Source: Sipunculus nudus (taxonomy: Eukaryota > Annelida > Sipuncula > Golfingiida > Sipunculidae). Taken from it: DNA of 64,000 nucleotides. The stretch is taken from the NCBI GenBank assembly GCA_026874595.1, contig CM049307.1, positions 411,579-475,578 on the forward strand, written 5' to 3'. Within the stretch, counting starts at the first letter, position 1. Each line of letters opens with the position of its first letter. Below are positions 32,236 through 40,771 of the stretch, in pieces. The position numbers and the translations under genes are program-made. The notes under the pieces were generated by a model that ran no database searches, had not been told where the DNA came from, and was given only the letters and a program-made list of their open reading frames with translations.

Positions 32236-35200
32236 ATGCACACTACACGCATGTGGACACCGCGTTTCAGGTATGAATCACGACGGAAACACAGATCATA
32301 CCCGGCGGATCGAGCGTCCTTCTCCAGGAACGGGTGCAGGCAGTCTTACAGGAGCCTGAAAGAGCAAGTGCACAGACACGAGGACCCCTCACGTCCGGGC
32401 AGTTTCCCGCCACTACGGCAGGATGCAAGAGTTTACGACCAGGTCCGGTCCAAAGCGTTTCCCTACGAAGGTGGCTACGGCCCTAAAAAGGCGTACGCCC
32501 ATTACACAGATGTACCCAACATGGATTCCCAACGGGTATCCCTTGACGTGCCAACACCTTGGCCAGAGGGACATCCCGACATGCTCCACGAGTTAAAAGA
32601 ACGGTTTGAACTGCTGGACAAAGAACGCGTTTCCGCAGACGTCCTAGCAATACAAACCGTCCGGGACCGCGAAACACGTCGGGAATTTCACAATCTGTGC
32701 GAACAACTGGACCGCACGAGGCGGGACGCGGAAAGGATGAAAGACACGTACGTGGAACTGGCAAGACAGAGAAACCTGCTGCACCGTGAACTGAAACGCG
32801 CACGTGCACTCCGTTCAGTGCGTTGCATAGCTGTACCGTCATGCGATACGACGGTGGGTGACACGGCGTACGGGCCTCCGCCGGCCGAAAAGGTGACGGA
32901 CGCCGTGGTGTCTTGCCTGTCGAATGCGCCTTTGTCTGCTGCCGGTTCACGTCCTGTGTTGGTTCATCCGACCGACCTCAGCAGGGAACTCTTGCGTACT
33001 TTCACCGGGGGGTCCTCCGCTTGCACAGGAGCCGTCTTGTCACTGCCTACAGATATGCTCGTTTTTCAATACGTCGCATCTTCCCTGTGTCGGTCTTTGT
33101 CCTCTGACGTCACCACCGCGCTTTACGGTAAGTTCAAGAAGGAATGGGCGCACCATGTTGATATGGCCGTGGGCGATCCCCTCGATATCACAAAGTGTGC
33201 AGCCCAAATTCGCGTGTCCGTAAAAAATTTCCAAGGTTATCTCGAGAACCACATCAGAGAGCTTTCTGCAGAACTCGTACAACGGGTGGTGCAGCGTGTA
33301 AAACTCCAGGGAAACTACGAGATGTACTGTACATGGACCCTCTCGTTGGGCGCAGTGCCTTACGTGCGTTTACCCCCAGGATCAGGTAACCTCAGCCCTT
33401 GCGTGTGCTCTGGATGGAAATGTGGCTCAACCGAGACTTCCGCCTCAGAGAGCGTCCTTTTGTCAGCCTTGCGTACATGCTCCACGAAGCTCTGCGACTG
33501 CAGCCAAGGGCATGTCCGCGTCCTTTCACCGGAAGAATGTGTTTTGGTATACCTGGGACCCCAGTCCGGCTTCGGGGTGTCTGTGATGGACCAATCATTT
33601 TTCCCACCGGGCTCCAAGTTTGGGGTGGTATACCCGCACAAACATTTCCGGTGCGACCCGATGGCCACAGCCTGTGGGCAAGTTCTGATGTACAGCAGGG
33701 CACGTGGTTTGTTACAAAGCCTAGCAGAAAACTCGCACATATTCAACTCTAAACCGTGCGTGCTTTTAGGGCAAAAGAGCATGCCTAAGAAACCCGCCGA
33801 ACAGGATGACGACCCGTCTAGCGAAAGAGAGGTCTGTCGCAGGGCACTGAACGCTGCAGAGGAAAAGGTCAATTCTGCCACTTTGGCCGCAGCTAAACTT
33901 CACAGGCAGTTGATGTCATGTAAAGCGAAAGAAAAAACCACAGACGATATGATGAAACTGTTGGGCACAGCCGCGGAATCCGATAGCGCTATCACACGCG
34001 GAGCTTTGAAAAAACTGGTGCCGTGTATCGTGAGCGGAGTCGCGGGTGACTGGGGTAGCATGTACGCTAACCTGCGTGATCTGCAGAAACGGATCACAGC
34101 AGGCGGTACGCTTGACGACGCGAGAGCACCTCTGTCTTCATCATCCACATTTCCGGGTGCGGGCCCGAAGTTTAGCCGTGCCCCTCAACGTAACACACAG
34201 CGTGTCTGTGGCAGTACGGATCACGCTGGCGACGGACTGCCCTCCGGCCGCTTGTACGATGGCAGTTTGTCACGCCCTGGAGTCAGCGATCTCGACGCCA
34301 CGTCAGGCGTCAGGTACAACGTGCGCGAATTGGAAAGAACCGCGGCCGAGCTGGACATGCAGAGGGGTGTGGCCGAAGCATTGTCCTGGTTCAGTAAGCC
34401 GTCGGCCGAAAAGGAAGCCCTGAGAAGGGCAGAACGCAAGAACGCGGAAGCCGAAAGGGTCATGCAGTACCTGATCGATCTCGTGGAACAGTCAGGGCAC
34501 GCGTTGGATCTGCATAAACACCAAGCCGCCATACATGCCCAACGGTACGTACAGCTGACCGCCCAACTGAACGAATACCAAGAGGAGCAGCGTCGTTTGG
34601 GTGAGGCCGTTCACCTTTACGAGAAATTTATCGAGGAACGCCTCGAACCCACAGAAGAAATGGCCGGTGAACCAATGTGGGACGGCGAAAGGGCTCCTCC
34701 GAGTCGCGCACTTTTGAAACACCTGAAAAACCTTCAACGGGACGTGAAAAGAGCCGTCGATTCGTGTAAAACGGAACAGCGGACAGCAGAGGAACTTGAG
34801 GAGGAAATAGCTGACGACGCGCACGGCCTGTGGCGAGGAGTGTCAGACGTGTACGGGCCCAACCGGCCCGTAGAATCGGGTGGCATCGGGCCGCCCAAAA
34901 GCCGGTCCGCTGCGGGGCCGACAGTCGTTGACGTCACAAACCAGATGGACCCTGTGTTTGGAGAAGTGTTGGGCCACCGGCTGAGCACCGCTGTCCCGGA
35001 CGTGAAGGCGTACGCAGACATGGAGCGTGAACAATGGGCTTCAGTTACCATGAACATGCTCAATTTCAACCAAGTGTCGACCTACACAAACAATGCCGTG
35101 CGGTACATACCACGCAAGGAAACCAACAGAGCCCTCGTCAAACCATACCTCGAAATGGTGTTTCCGAACGTGACGCCGGAATTTGACGTTGACCCGTTAC

Positions 35201-35487
35201 CGTTAGACGGTGACCCTGCCGCAGAAAGAGGGCGCACAGTGAACGCGCTGGACGAAACGCAATTCGCAGTGGTGCACGCGGCATTCCAACTGTCTGTCGC
35301 AGGTATGACGCTGCGCCAGTTTTCGAATCATTTAGAAGTGGCTGCGGAAAAGGAGAGTGCTGGCGTACCGTGTAAACGAGAAATGCGAAACGGAGAAAGC
35401 AGTGAAAGAAAAGATGTGCATATGGACCCCTTCACGGAAGCAGGTGTCCGTTCCGGCATAATAGACAGGTCGTCTGTGCAAATCTGA
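32236..35487 (+). CDS. Large coiled-coil protein, candidate virion structural protein
   Basis: A 1,083-residue protein. The basic, Tyr/Arg-rich N-terminus (1-60) is followed by a long coiled coil (about 115-200; LHELKERFELLDKERV, LHRELKRARAL). A central globular part follows (about 220-520; cysteines in CVCSGWKCG and CSTKLCDCSQGH). More coiled coils lie at about 530-570 and 690-880 (LRRAERKNAEAERVMQ, LKHLKNLQRDVKRAV). The globular C-terminus includes LNFNQVSTYTNNAVRYIP. There are no membrane segments or enzyme motifs. The size, coiled coils and position at the left edge of the core block fit a tegument, scaffold or portal-associated protein, but no family could be assigned. An AATAAA signal follows at 35,516. 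Confidence 0.75.
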   Translation: MHTTRMWTPRFRYESRRKHRSYPADRASFSRNGCRQSYRSLKEQVHRHEDPSRPGSFPPLRQDARVYDQVRSKAFPYEGGYGPKKAYAHYTDVPNMDSQRVSLDVPTPWPEGHPDMLHELKERFELLDKERVSADVLAIQTVRDRETRREFHNLCEQLDRTRRDAERMKDTYVELARQRNLLHRELKRARALRSVRCIAVPSCDTTVGDTAYGPPPAEKVTDAVVSCLSNAPLSAAGSRPVLVHPTDLSRELLRTFTGGSSACTGAVLSLPTDMLVFQYVASSLCRSLSSDVTTALYGKFKKEWAHHVDMAVGDPLDITKCAAQIRVSVKNFQGYLENHIRELSAELVQRVVQRVKLQGNYEMYCTWTLSLGAVPYVRLPPGSGNLSPCVCSGWKCGSTETSASESVLLSALRTCSTKLCDCSQGHVRVLSPEECVLVYLGPQSGFGVSVMDQSFFPPGSKFGVVYPHKHFRCDPMATACGQVLMYSRARGLLQSLAENSHIFNSKPCVLLGQKSMPKKPAEQDDDPSSEREVCRRALNAAEEKVNSATLAAAKLHRQLMSCKAKEKTTDDMMKLLGTAAESDSAITRGALKKLVPCIVSGVAGDWGSMYANLRDLQKRITAGGTLDDARAPLSSSSTFPGAGPKFSRAPQRNTQRVCGSTDHAGDGLPSGRLYDGSLSRPGVSDLDATSGVRYNVRELERTAAELDMQRGVAEALSWFSKPSAEKEALRRAERKNAEAERVMQYLIDLVEQSGHALDLHKHQAAIHAQRYVQLTAQLNEYQEEQRRLGEAVHLYEKFIEERLEPTEEMAGEPMWDGERAPPSRALLKHLKNLQRDVKRAVDSCKTEQRTAEELEEEIADDAHGLWRGVSDVYGPNRPVESGGIGPPKSRSAAGPTVVDVTNQMDPVFGEVLGHRLSTAVPDVKAYADMEREQWASVTMNMLNFNQVSTYTNNAVRYIPRKETNRALVKPYLEMVFPNVTPEFDVDPLPLDGDPAAERGRTVNALDETQFAVVHAAFQLSVAGMTLRQFSNHLEVAAEKESAGVPCKREMRNGESSERKDVHMDPFTEAGVRSGIIDRSSVQI

Positions 35488-35661
35488 GACATCAGCAAAG
35501 AACACACATGTTTAAATAAAAAATATATCTGTTGTTTATTTCATATCAAATAAAACTATATCTGGTTGACAGCCTGGACATTTATTTTGCATATCCTAGC
35601 ATGCAGTCCACACGCTCTATCGGGCAGTGTGGTCATGATCTGTTGTCAGGATATGACATCA

Positions 35662-38600
35662 CTAAACATACTCGAACAGAACCCGGAGGCTTAACAAGAC
35701 AACCGCTATGTGTTCATCACGCCAGGCAGGCTTGCTTGTATTAATGTCCCTGCATTGCCTTCCCGTTTTGTCAGGTTTCCAACAGAAGGCACGAAAGTGT
35801 TCCCTCCACCGACCAGTGTCCTCGAGGTCTGTGCCGCCTGTCTGACACACACCAGTGACGGGATCACATTTAAACCATACGCCGTTTGGACAGACGGGGC
35901 ACAACATCATGCAGTTGGGACCGTACGTCCCTTCGCCGCAATCCGAGTCGCAGAAGACGCCTTCTCTGCCAGCTTTACATCGGTAGCATTTCCCGTCAAA
36001 TGGGCTGCATGTGCTTTTTGCACAAGATGGCGGACAGGTGCTACTGCAGTTATTCCCCCAATGACCGGTCGGGCAATCCGCGTCGCAGTAGGCGCCTTCT
36101 TTACCAGCTATACATTGGTAGCATTTCCCGTCGGATGGGTTGCATTTGCCATCTGCACAAGTAAATGAACAGGTGTTACTGCAGTTAGTCCCCCACACAC
36201 CGGTCGAGCAATCCTGGTCGCAGAAGTCGCCGTCCTTGCCAGCTTTACACTGGTAACATTTCCCGTCAAATGGGCTGCATTTCCTGTTTGCACAAAACAG
36301 CGAACAGGTGCTACTGCAGTTATTCCCCCAAACACCGGACGGGCACAAGCTTTCACACCTCGGCCCCGTGTACCCGTTTGTGCACGGTGCACAATGTCCG
36401 TCTTCATGGTGGCAGCTGGAGCGGTTCAAGCACCCGGCACCGCATAAACTGGCACAACCCTCCCCCCAAAGCCCACCGTCGCAACGTTGAGTGCAGCGCT
36501 CGCCCACGTACCCGGCCTGGCACGTGCACGAACCGTTCACCATGTTGCATTTCCTGACAGGTATACCATTGTAAACAACGGATCCATTGCATTCAGGCGT
36601 ACACGAAAAGGCACATTCTGAACCCCATCTGTCTGCTGAGCACGTTTCATTGCAGTACTGCCCTTTGTAACCGGCCTGGCACCAGCAGCTGCCGGAAATG
36701 TGGTCGCATAACTGATACGTTGTTGTCCGAACAGAATTCGTATTCCGTGCACGCACACAACGGCTTGGGCACGTTTTCGAGCAGGATGGGCCGTACGTGC
36801 CGTTTGCACAGAGTTCTTCACAGTATTTACCCGTGTACCCCGCTTGGCAAGTGCACGTCCCGTTTATATGATTGCAGGTCGGCTTATGACTGTTACCTGT
36901 GGTGATGCACCGGCTAGAGCAATTTCGGGAACATTTCGTACCCCACCTGCCTGTAGAGCATACATCCGCGCATTTGTGTCCCGTATAGCCGTCCTTGCAC
37001 AAACACGTTCCATTAAACCGGTCGCATTTAACATTTGAATCCGAGGCGGTCCCGTTGCAATTGACCGGACAAGTACTGTTACAGTTTTCACCCCATTCCT
37101 GCTGGCTGCATGTTTCCGAACATGTCTGACCTTTGTAACCAGCTTTGCAGCTACACGCCCCTGTATCTTTTGCACACACACGCCACGTGTATCTGGAACC
37201 CGAATTCTGAACATTTGTCCTGATCTGCCAAATATGGTTGGCAGGGGCGTGCAGGCAGTTATCTGGACACGTCTTGGCACAATCAGATCCATACTTGTCC
37301 CTGGCACACTCCATGCTGCAACCCTTGCCGTAGTAACCTGGACAGCAACTGCAAGACCCGCTTTTCTTGTCACATAAACGGATACCTTTTACTGGTACAC
37401 AATTGTTAGAGCATGTCCTGGTACAGATATCATCCAATGTCCCCGGAGGGCACGTCACATTGCAGCGGGCACCCCTAAAGCCTGGCATGCATGAACATCC
37501 GCCGTTTACCGCATTGCATTTTCTGTGGGAACAACCTTCCGAACAGTTGAAGGCACAGTGAACACCCCACTGACCTGACTTGCATGCATTGGCGCATTTT
37601 CTGCCTTTAAATCCAGGCCGGCAATCGCATACACCATCTGTTGATCGACAAACTGCTGTTCCTTTAATCAGGGTTCCGTTTTTCGTCTTTTCGTCCGGTT
37701 CACGCAGACAACCTGCCGAACACTTGAGGTTGCAACCGAGGCCGAACGTTCCGTTCGAGCACAACTTGTTACATCTCTGGCCTGCGTAACCCGCATTACA
37801 AGAGCAGGTTCCGTTTGTAGGGTAGCAAACAGGCTTGGTACCCCTTTCCCTCATGCATCCTGATGAACATTTTCGTGCGCAGTTTTTACCCCAACGTCCA
37901 CTGTTGCAGGTTGTGTTGCAAAGCTTTCCTCTGAGGCCTGCTTTGCACCCGTGTGAACACGTTCCTGTATATGCCTTACACTCGCGTCTGTAGCATCCTG
38001 TTGAGCAATTCCGTTGGCATTTGCGTCCCCAATATCCCACAGAACACTCTGGACGGACACATATGTACCGATGTTTCTGGTCGCAATCGACGTTTCCCTT
38101 CTTATCCTTGTGTTTGTGATGGCCTGCTTTTATATCGTCATCATAACGAAAGAGGTGACATACCGGAGTTTGTATGACCTGATTGTTCTCGGAGAACATT
38201 GTCCACGTTTCTGAAATATTCACTTGTCGCAACAGTTTGCTTACAGAGTCGCTTTTGAAGTCATATCCTTGGTCGGATATGACAGGCAAACGCCCTCCTG
38301 CGCACTGGCAGCAACTTTTTGCCTCCCTGTTAGTGACTTCTGTCAAGCCACTGCAATTGTTCTTTGCTGTATCTTTGCAAAATGTTTGCTCCTTTGACCA
38401 AGGCCCTACGAGCTCAATCCTATCATCGGGATCTGAAAAACGGGTACCGGTTTTTGGCCAACACAAAAAACCGGCCTTTTTTTGATGGCATCCCTTCTTT
38501 TTGGAAACACCCGTAGTTCGGCGGAAAACGGAGCATGCCTCGGTTTTTCTGTCATCGGTTGCAATGCGGAAATGTGCACTGCTCACCGTGGAAGCCAGTT

Positions 38601-38886
38601 CCATCATCCACGCTACCTGCGATGCCTTTGTATGCGGGAGTTCCAAACCGGCACACACACAGCAACGTCGTGCTTGCTGGTACGTGTATGTCTCTTTTCT
38701 GCCGTCGCATGTAACACGCTTGTTGTTGACAGTTACCTTACACGATTTAAAAGGGCCGGCCATTTCACTTTCCGTCGGCGCTCCCAACCAACGCCACGAG
38801 GGTGCGGCCTTACGGGTGGCCAGTATCTGGCGCGCGATCAATGCCAGAAGCGGCAGGTATAACACTTTTCCGTAAAAAATGCCCAT
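35662..38886 (-). CDS. Giant secreted EGF-repeat protein with C-type-lectin-like N-terminus
   Basis: A 1,074-residue protein in one exon. A signal peptide (1-23) is followed by two cysteine-rich modules (about 40-145 and 165-292). The second ends CDQKHRYICVRP, the closing strand typical of C-type lectin-like domains. About 14 EGF/laminin-type modules then run to about 1,000, each with a C.AGY.G..C core, in the style of MEGF10/PEAR1/SREC scavenger receptors. Many N-glycosylation sequons are present. The last 16 residues are mildly hydrophobic, but no convincing membrane anchor is seen, so the protein is probably secreted. The last few EGF modules resemble each other closely, suggesting recent internal duplication. 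Host homologues are normally multi-exon, so capture from mRNA is likely. It may bind surface ligands or act as a decoy. A minus-strand TATA-like tatatg (about 38,934-38,940) and a GTCACGTGAC palindrome lie upstream. Confidence 0.85.
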   Translation of the reverse strand: MGIFYGKVLYLPLLALIARQILATRKAAPSWRWLGAPTESEMAGPFKSCKVTVNNKRVTCDGRKETYTYQQARRCCVCAGLELPHTKASQVAWMMELASTVSSAHFRIATDDRKTEACSVFRRTTGVSKKKGCHQKKAGFLCWPKTGTRFSDPDDRIELVGPWSKEQTFCKDTAKNNCSGLTEVTNREAKSCCQCAGGRLPVISDQGYDFKSDSVSKLLRQVNISETWTMFSENNQVIQTPVCHLFRYDDDIKAGHHKHKDKKGNVDCDQKHRYICVRPECSVGYWGRKCQRNCSTGCYRRECKAYTGTCSHGCKAGLRGKLCNTTCNSGRWGKNCARKCSSGCMRERGTKPVCYPTNGTCSCNAGYAGQRCNKLCSNGTFGLGCNLKCSAGCLREPDEKTKNGTLIKGTAVCRSTDGVCDCRPGFKGRKCANACKSGQWGVHCAFNCSEGCSHRKCNAVNGGCSCMPGFRGARCNVTCPPGTLDDICTRTCSNNCVPVKGIRLCDKKSGSCSCCPGYYGKGCSMECARDKYGSDCAKTCPDNCLHAPANHIWQIRTNVQNSGSRYTWRVCAKDTGACSCKAGYKGQTCSETCSQQEWGENCNSTCPVNCNGTASDSNVKCDRFNGTCLCKDGYTGHKCADVCSTGRWGTKCSRNCSSRCITTGNSHKPTCNHINGTCTCQAGYTGKYCEELCANGTYGPSCSKTCPSRCVRARNTNSVRTTTYQLCDHISGSCWCQAGYKGQYCNETCSADRWGSECAFSCTPECNGSVVYNGIPVRKCNMVNGSCTCQAGYVGERCTQRCDGGLWGEGCASLCGAGCLNRSSCHHEDGHCAPCTNGYTGPRCESLCPSGVWGNNCSSTCSLFCANRKCSPFDGKCYQCKAGKDGDFCDQDCSTGVWGTNCSNTCSFTCADGKCNPSDGKCYQCIAGKEGAYCDADCPTGHWGNNCSSTCPPSCAKSTCSPFDGKCYRCKAGREGVFCDSDCGEGTYGPNCMMLCPVCPNGVWFKCDPVTGVCQTGGTDLEDTGRWREHFRAFCWKPDKTGRQCRDINTSKPAWRDEHIAVVLLSLRVLFEYV

Positions 38887-38939
38887 TTCGTATGACTAGT
38901 ATTTGGTCTCATGTATCATGCACGATAGTGTCACATATA

Positions 38940-38949
38940 GTCACGTGAC
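38940..38949. promoter_or_regulatory. GTCACGTGAC palindrome in a divergent promoter
   Basis: A perfect ten-base palindrome with an E-box (CACGTG) core between the divergent EGF-repeat gene and the CARD-like gene. It is one of several such boxes in promoter positions in this block. Confidence 0.45.
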
Positions 38950-39092
38950 GAGTGACTGGTGCCGCTACGGCAAATAAAACAGGGAACATGTACGTAAGGT
39001 ATCATTGTATACCTAGCTCCACAGGTGTCGGTATATATATATATCATAAATGTAGTCCATATGATGTATATGAAGTGATAAACCGTGCGCAC

Positions 39093-39866
39093 ATGGGGAG
39101 TCGCGAGCCGTTACCGTGTTACAGATGTCGTACGGAGGGGCACACGCCAGGATCGGATTGCTTAGATACCGGGTTGCGGTTGGAAGATATACACACACTG
39201 CCGACATTGGACGCGACCGAACCTGACCCGAGTGATGGCATATACTGCACGTTCACTCTGTACCCAGAGGAAAGACCTCCTTATGTATGGATGCGGTACG
39301 TGCGGGATAGATATAATGCAGCTGCGTTTACAGGAGAGGTCGTTGCCAAAACACGGCCAGATATACATACAGTAGAAGGCATACACGCATGGATCGAAAA
39401 ACAACGGTCTATTGCTAAGAACATCAAAGCAGGCACGACGGTTCCAGTTCTTTTATCTAAACCTACATGTGCATACACTTCAGAATGTAGATACGTGTAC
39501 TACACGAAACAAACGTTGAGGGATATTTCAGGTGACCTATTGGATGGATTGGATCTTAAAAGCAACGGGCTGTTAAATACACTCTACGAGATGGACATCA
39601 TGTCTGATCAGGAACTCTCTTATATCGCCGCAGGGGTGTCCTCCTGCTTTATCGGTATCCGTTTTTTCGATTGGCTGCACCAGCGTCCGCATATGTGGTC
39701 TGATGTGTGGTATGCCTTGTATGTATCGGGTGAATATGAGAGAGCCGATATGCTCATGACTGCCGTACAGAATCAGGCAAAGCAATATTATGTCGTGACC
39801 ATTCCATATTTGAGGAATACAGGTTCGACCTTAATGACTAATCTGACGAGGACAGATTCCTTGTGA
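39093..39866 (+). CDS. CARD-like domain protein with N-terminal zinc-knuckle-like motif
   Basis: A 257-residue protein from ATG 39,093, chosen because the TATA-rich stretch at 39,031-39,049 lies 45-60 bases upstream. An in-frame ATG at 38,988 would add 35 residues. The N-terminus has CYRCRTEGHTPGSDC (C-x2-C-x4-H-x5-C), close to a CCHC zinc knuckle. The middle part is unassigned. Residues about 140-223 (DNA about 39,510-39,760) have the helix pattern and hydrophobic spacing of a caspase recruitment domain: LLNTLYEMDIMSDQELSYI, then FFDWLHQRP, then WYALYVSGEYERADML. If correct, it could interfere with apoptosome or inflammasome-type assembly. Death-fold domains diverge strongly, so this is moderate inference. 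It sits between other accessory genes. Confidence 0.6.
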   Translation: MGSREPLPCYRCRTEGHTPGSDCLDTGLRLEDIHTLPTLDATEPDPSDGIYCTFTLYPEERPPYVWMRYVRDRYNAAAFTGEVVAKTRPDIHTVEGIHAWIEKQRSIAKNIKAGTTVPVLLSKPTCAYTSECRYVYYTKQTLRDISGDLLDGLDLKSNGLLNTLYEMDIMSDQELSYIAAGVSSCFIGIRFFDWLHQRPHMWSDVWYALYVSGEYERADMLMTAVQNQAKQYYVVTIPYLRNTGSTLMTNLTRTDSL

Positions 39867-40098
39867 GGAAAATAAATACGACATCTCTGCACTAGTGTAC
39901 ACACCGACGTCTGCTCCCGGCATATGGTGTCCATTTATCGTCCTGTACAGTGCAGTCCCATCGTGTATATCTCTAGCCTCGAATGTTAAAGTATTTGTGA
40001 AACGCAGACCATGGTTAAAGTCGCCAGCAAACATTTCACGTCTCGTGCATAAGCCAAATTCCATTGGTTTGCACGATAGAGGACGATTTCAGATTGCA

Positions 40099-40530
40099 AT
40101 GGGTACCCGCCCGTACATGGCGTTGACCTATCTGACCGTGGTTTCTTTGATGTTGTTTGTGCTACCCGGAGTCAAGTTAAGGGGTACGTTTCCGTTTGCC
40201 TTAGCCAAACACCTTCTCACTGACCGCCATAAAGTAGATCCCGTGCAGGATTGTAAACGTATAGGGGAAAATTGCACGGCGTCGGACATGTGCTGTGGAG
40301 CCCCTCGAGTCTTGTGCGTTTGGAAGGTCAGGGAGGTGGACCAAACACCAGTTAGAGGTTATCCTGTGTGCAAACTGTGGTATTGGGGGACAAAACCCGC
40401 TCCTGTGATGTGGGCGGAACACACCGGTACTGTTGGTATCAACACAAACAGGAATCATGTACGAACAAACGAGAACGACAAGACCTCCAGTAACCAAGAA
40501 GATGATGAAATTTCGGGAGATGAAGGGTAA
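40099..40530 (+). CDS. Secreted small protein with cystine-knot (knottin) cysteine pattern
   Basis: A 143-residue protein from ATG 40,099. The frame is open further up, but this Met begins a clear signal peptide (hydrophobic 8-24, cleavage near 27). The next domain has six cysteines in the order C52-x6-C59-x5-C65-C66-x6-C73-x17-C91, the framework of inhibitor cystine-knot peptides, including the conotoxin-like proteins known from baculoviruses. An acidic, Asn/Ser-rich tail follows (about 110-143), without a membrane segment. Residues 27-50 could be a propeptide. The ligand is unknown; channel modulation or protease inhibition are the usual roles of this fold, and neither can be chosen here. 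The neighbouring genes are also accessory. Confidence 0.65.
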   Translation: MGTRPYMALTYLTVVSLMLFVLPGVKLRGTFPFALAKHLLTDRHKVDPVQDCKRIGENCTASDMCCGAPRVLCVWKVREVDQTPVRGYPVCKLWYWGTKPAPVMWAEHTGTVGINTNRNHVRTNENDKTSSNQEDDEISGDEG

Positions 40531-40647
40531 AGCTTACATGGAACTGTTGGCCGTGGCCAATACATTTGTTTAATCAACCATTTTCCGTACATATACGCAG
40601 CGTAATATGCCATGAACCTATTTGCATATACCGAAACTGGTAATGGT

Positions 40648-40658
40648 GATCACGTGAT
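40648..40658. promoter_or_regulatory. GATCACGTGAT box with TATA (40,669-40,680) upstream of the 40,772 gene
   Basis: An E-box palindrome followed 11 bases later by catatatatatt and, about 95 bases further, by the ATG of the nuclease-like gene. Confidence 0.45.
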
Positions 40659-40771
40659 AGCTACGAGTCATATATATATTACACTCGTCACACGGGGTAA
40701 ACCGCGTGCGTCATTTGGTATATGCGGGGGCAGTGAACTGACAGTGATCACCGCGTGGCCTCTTTACCGGC

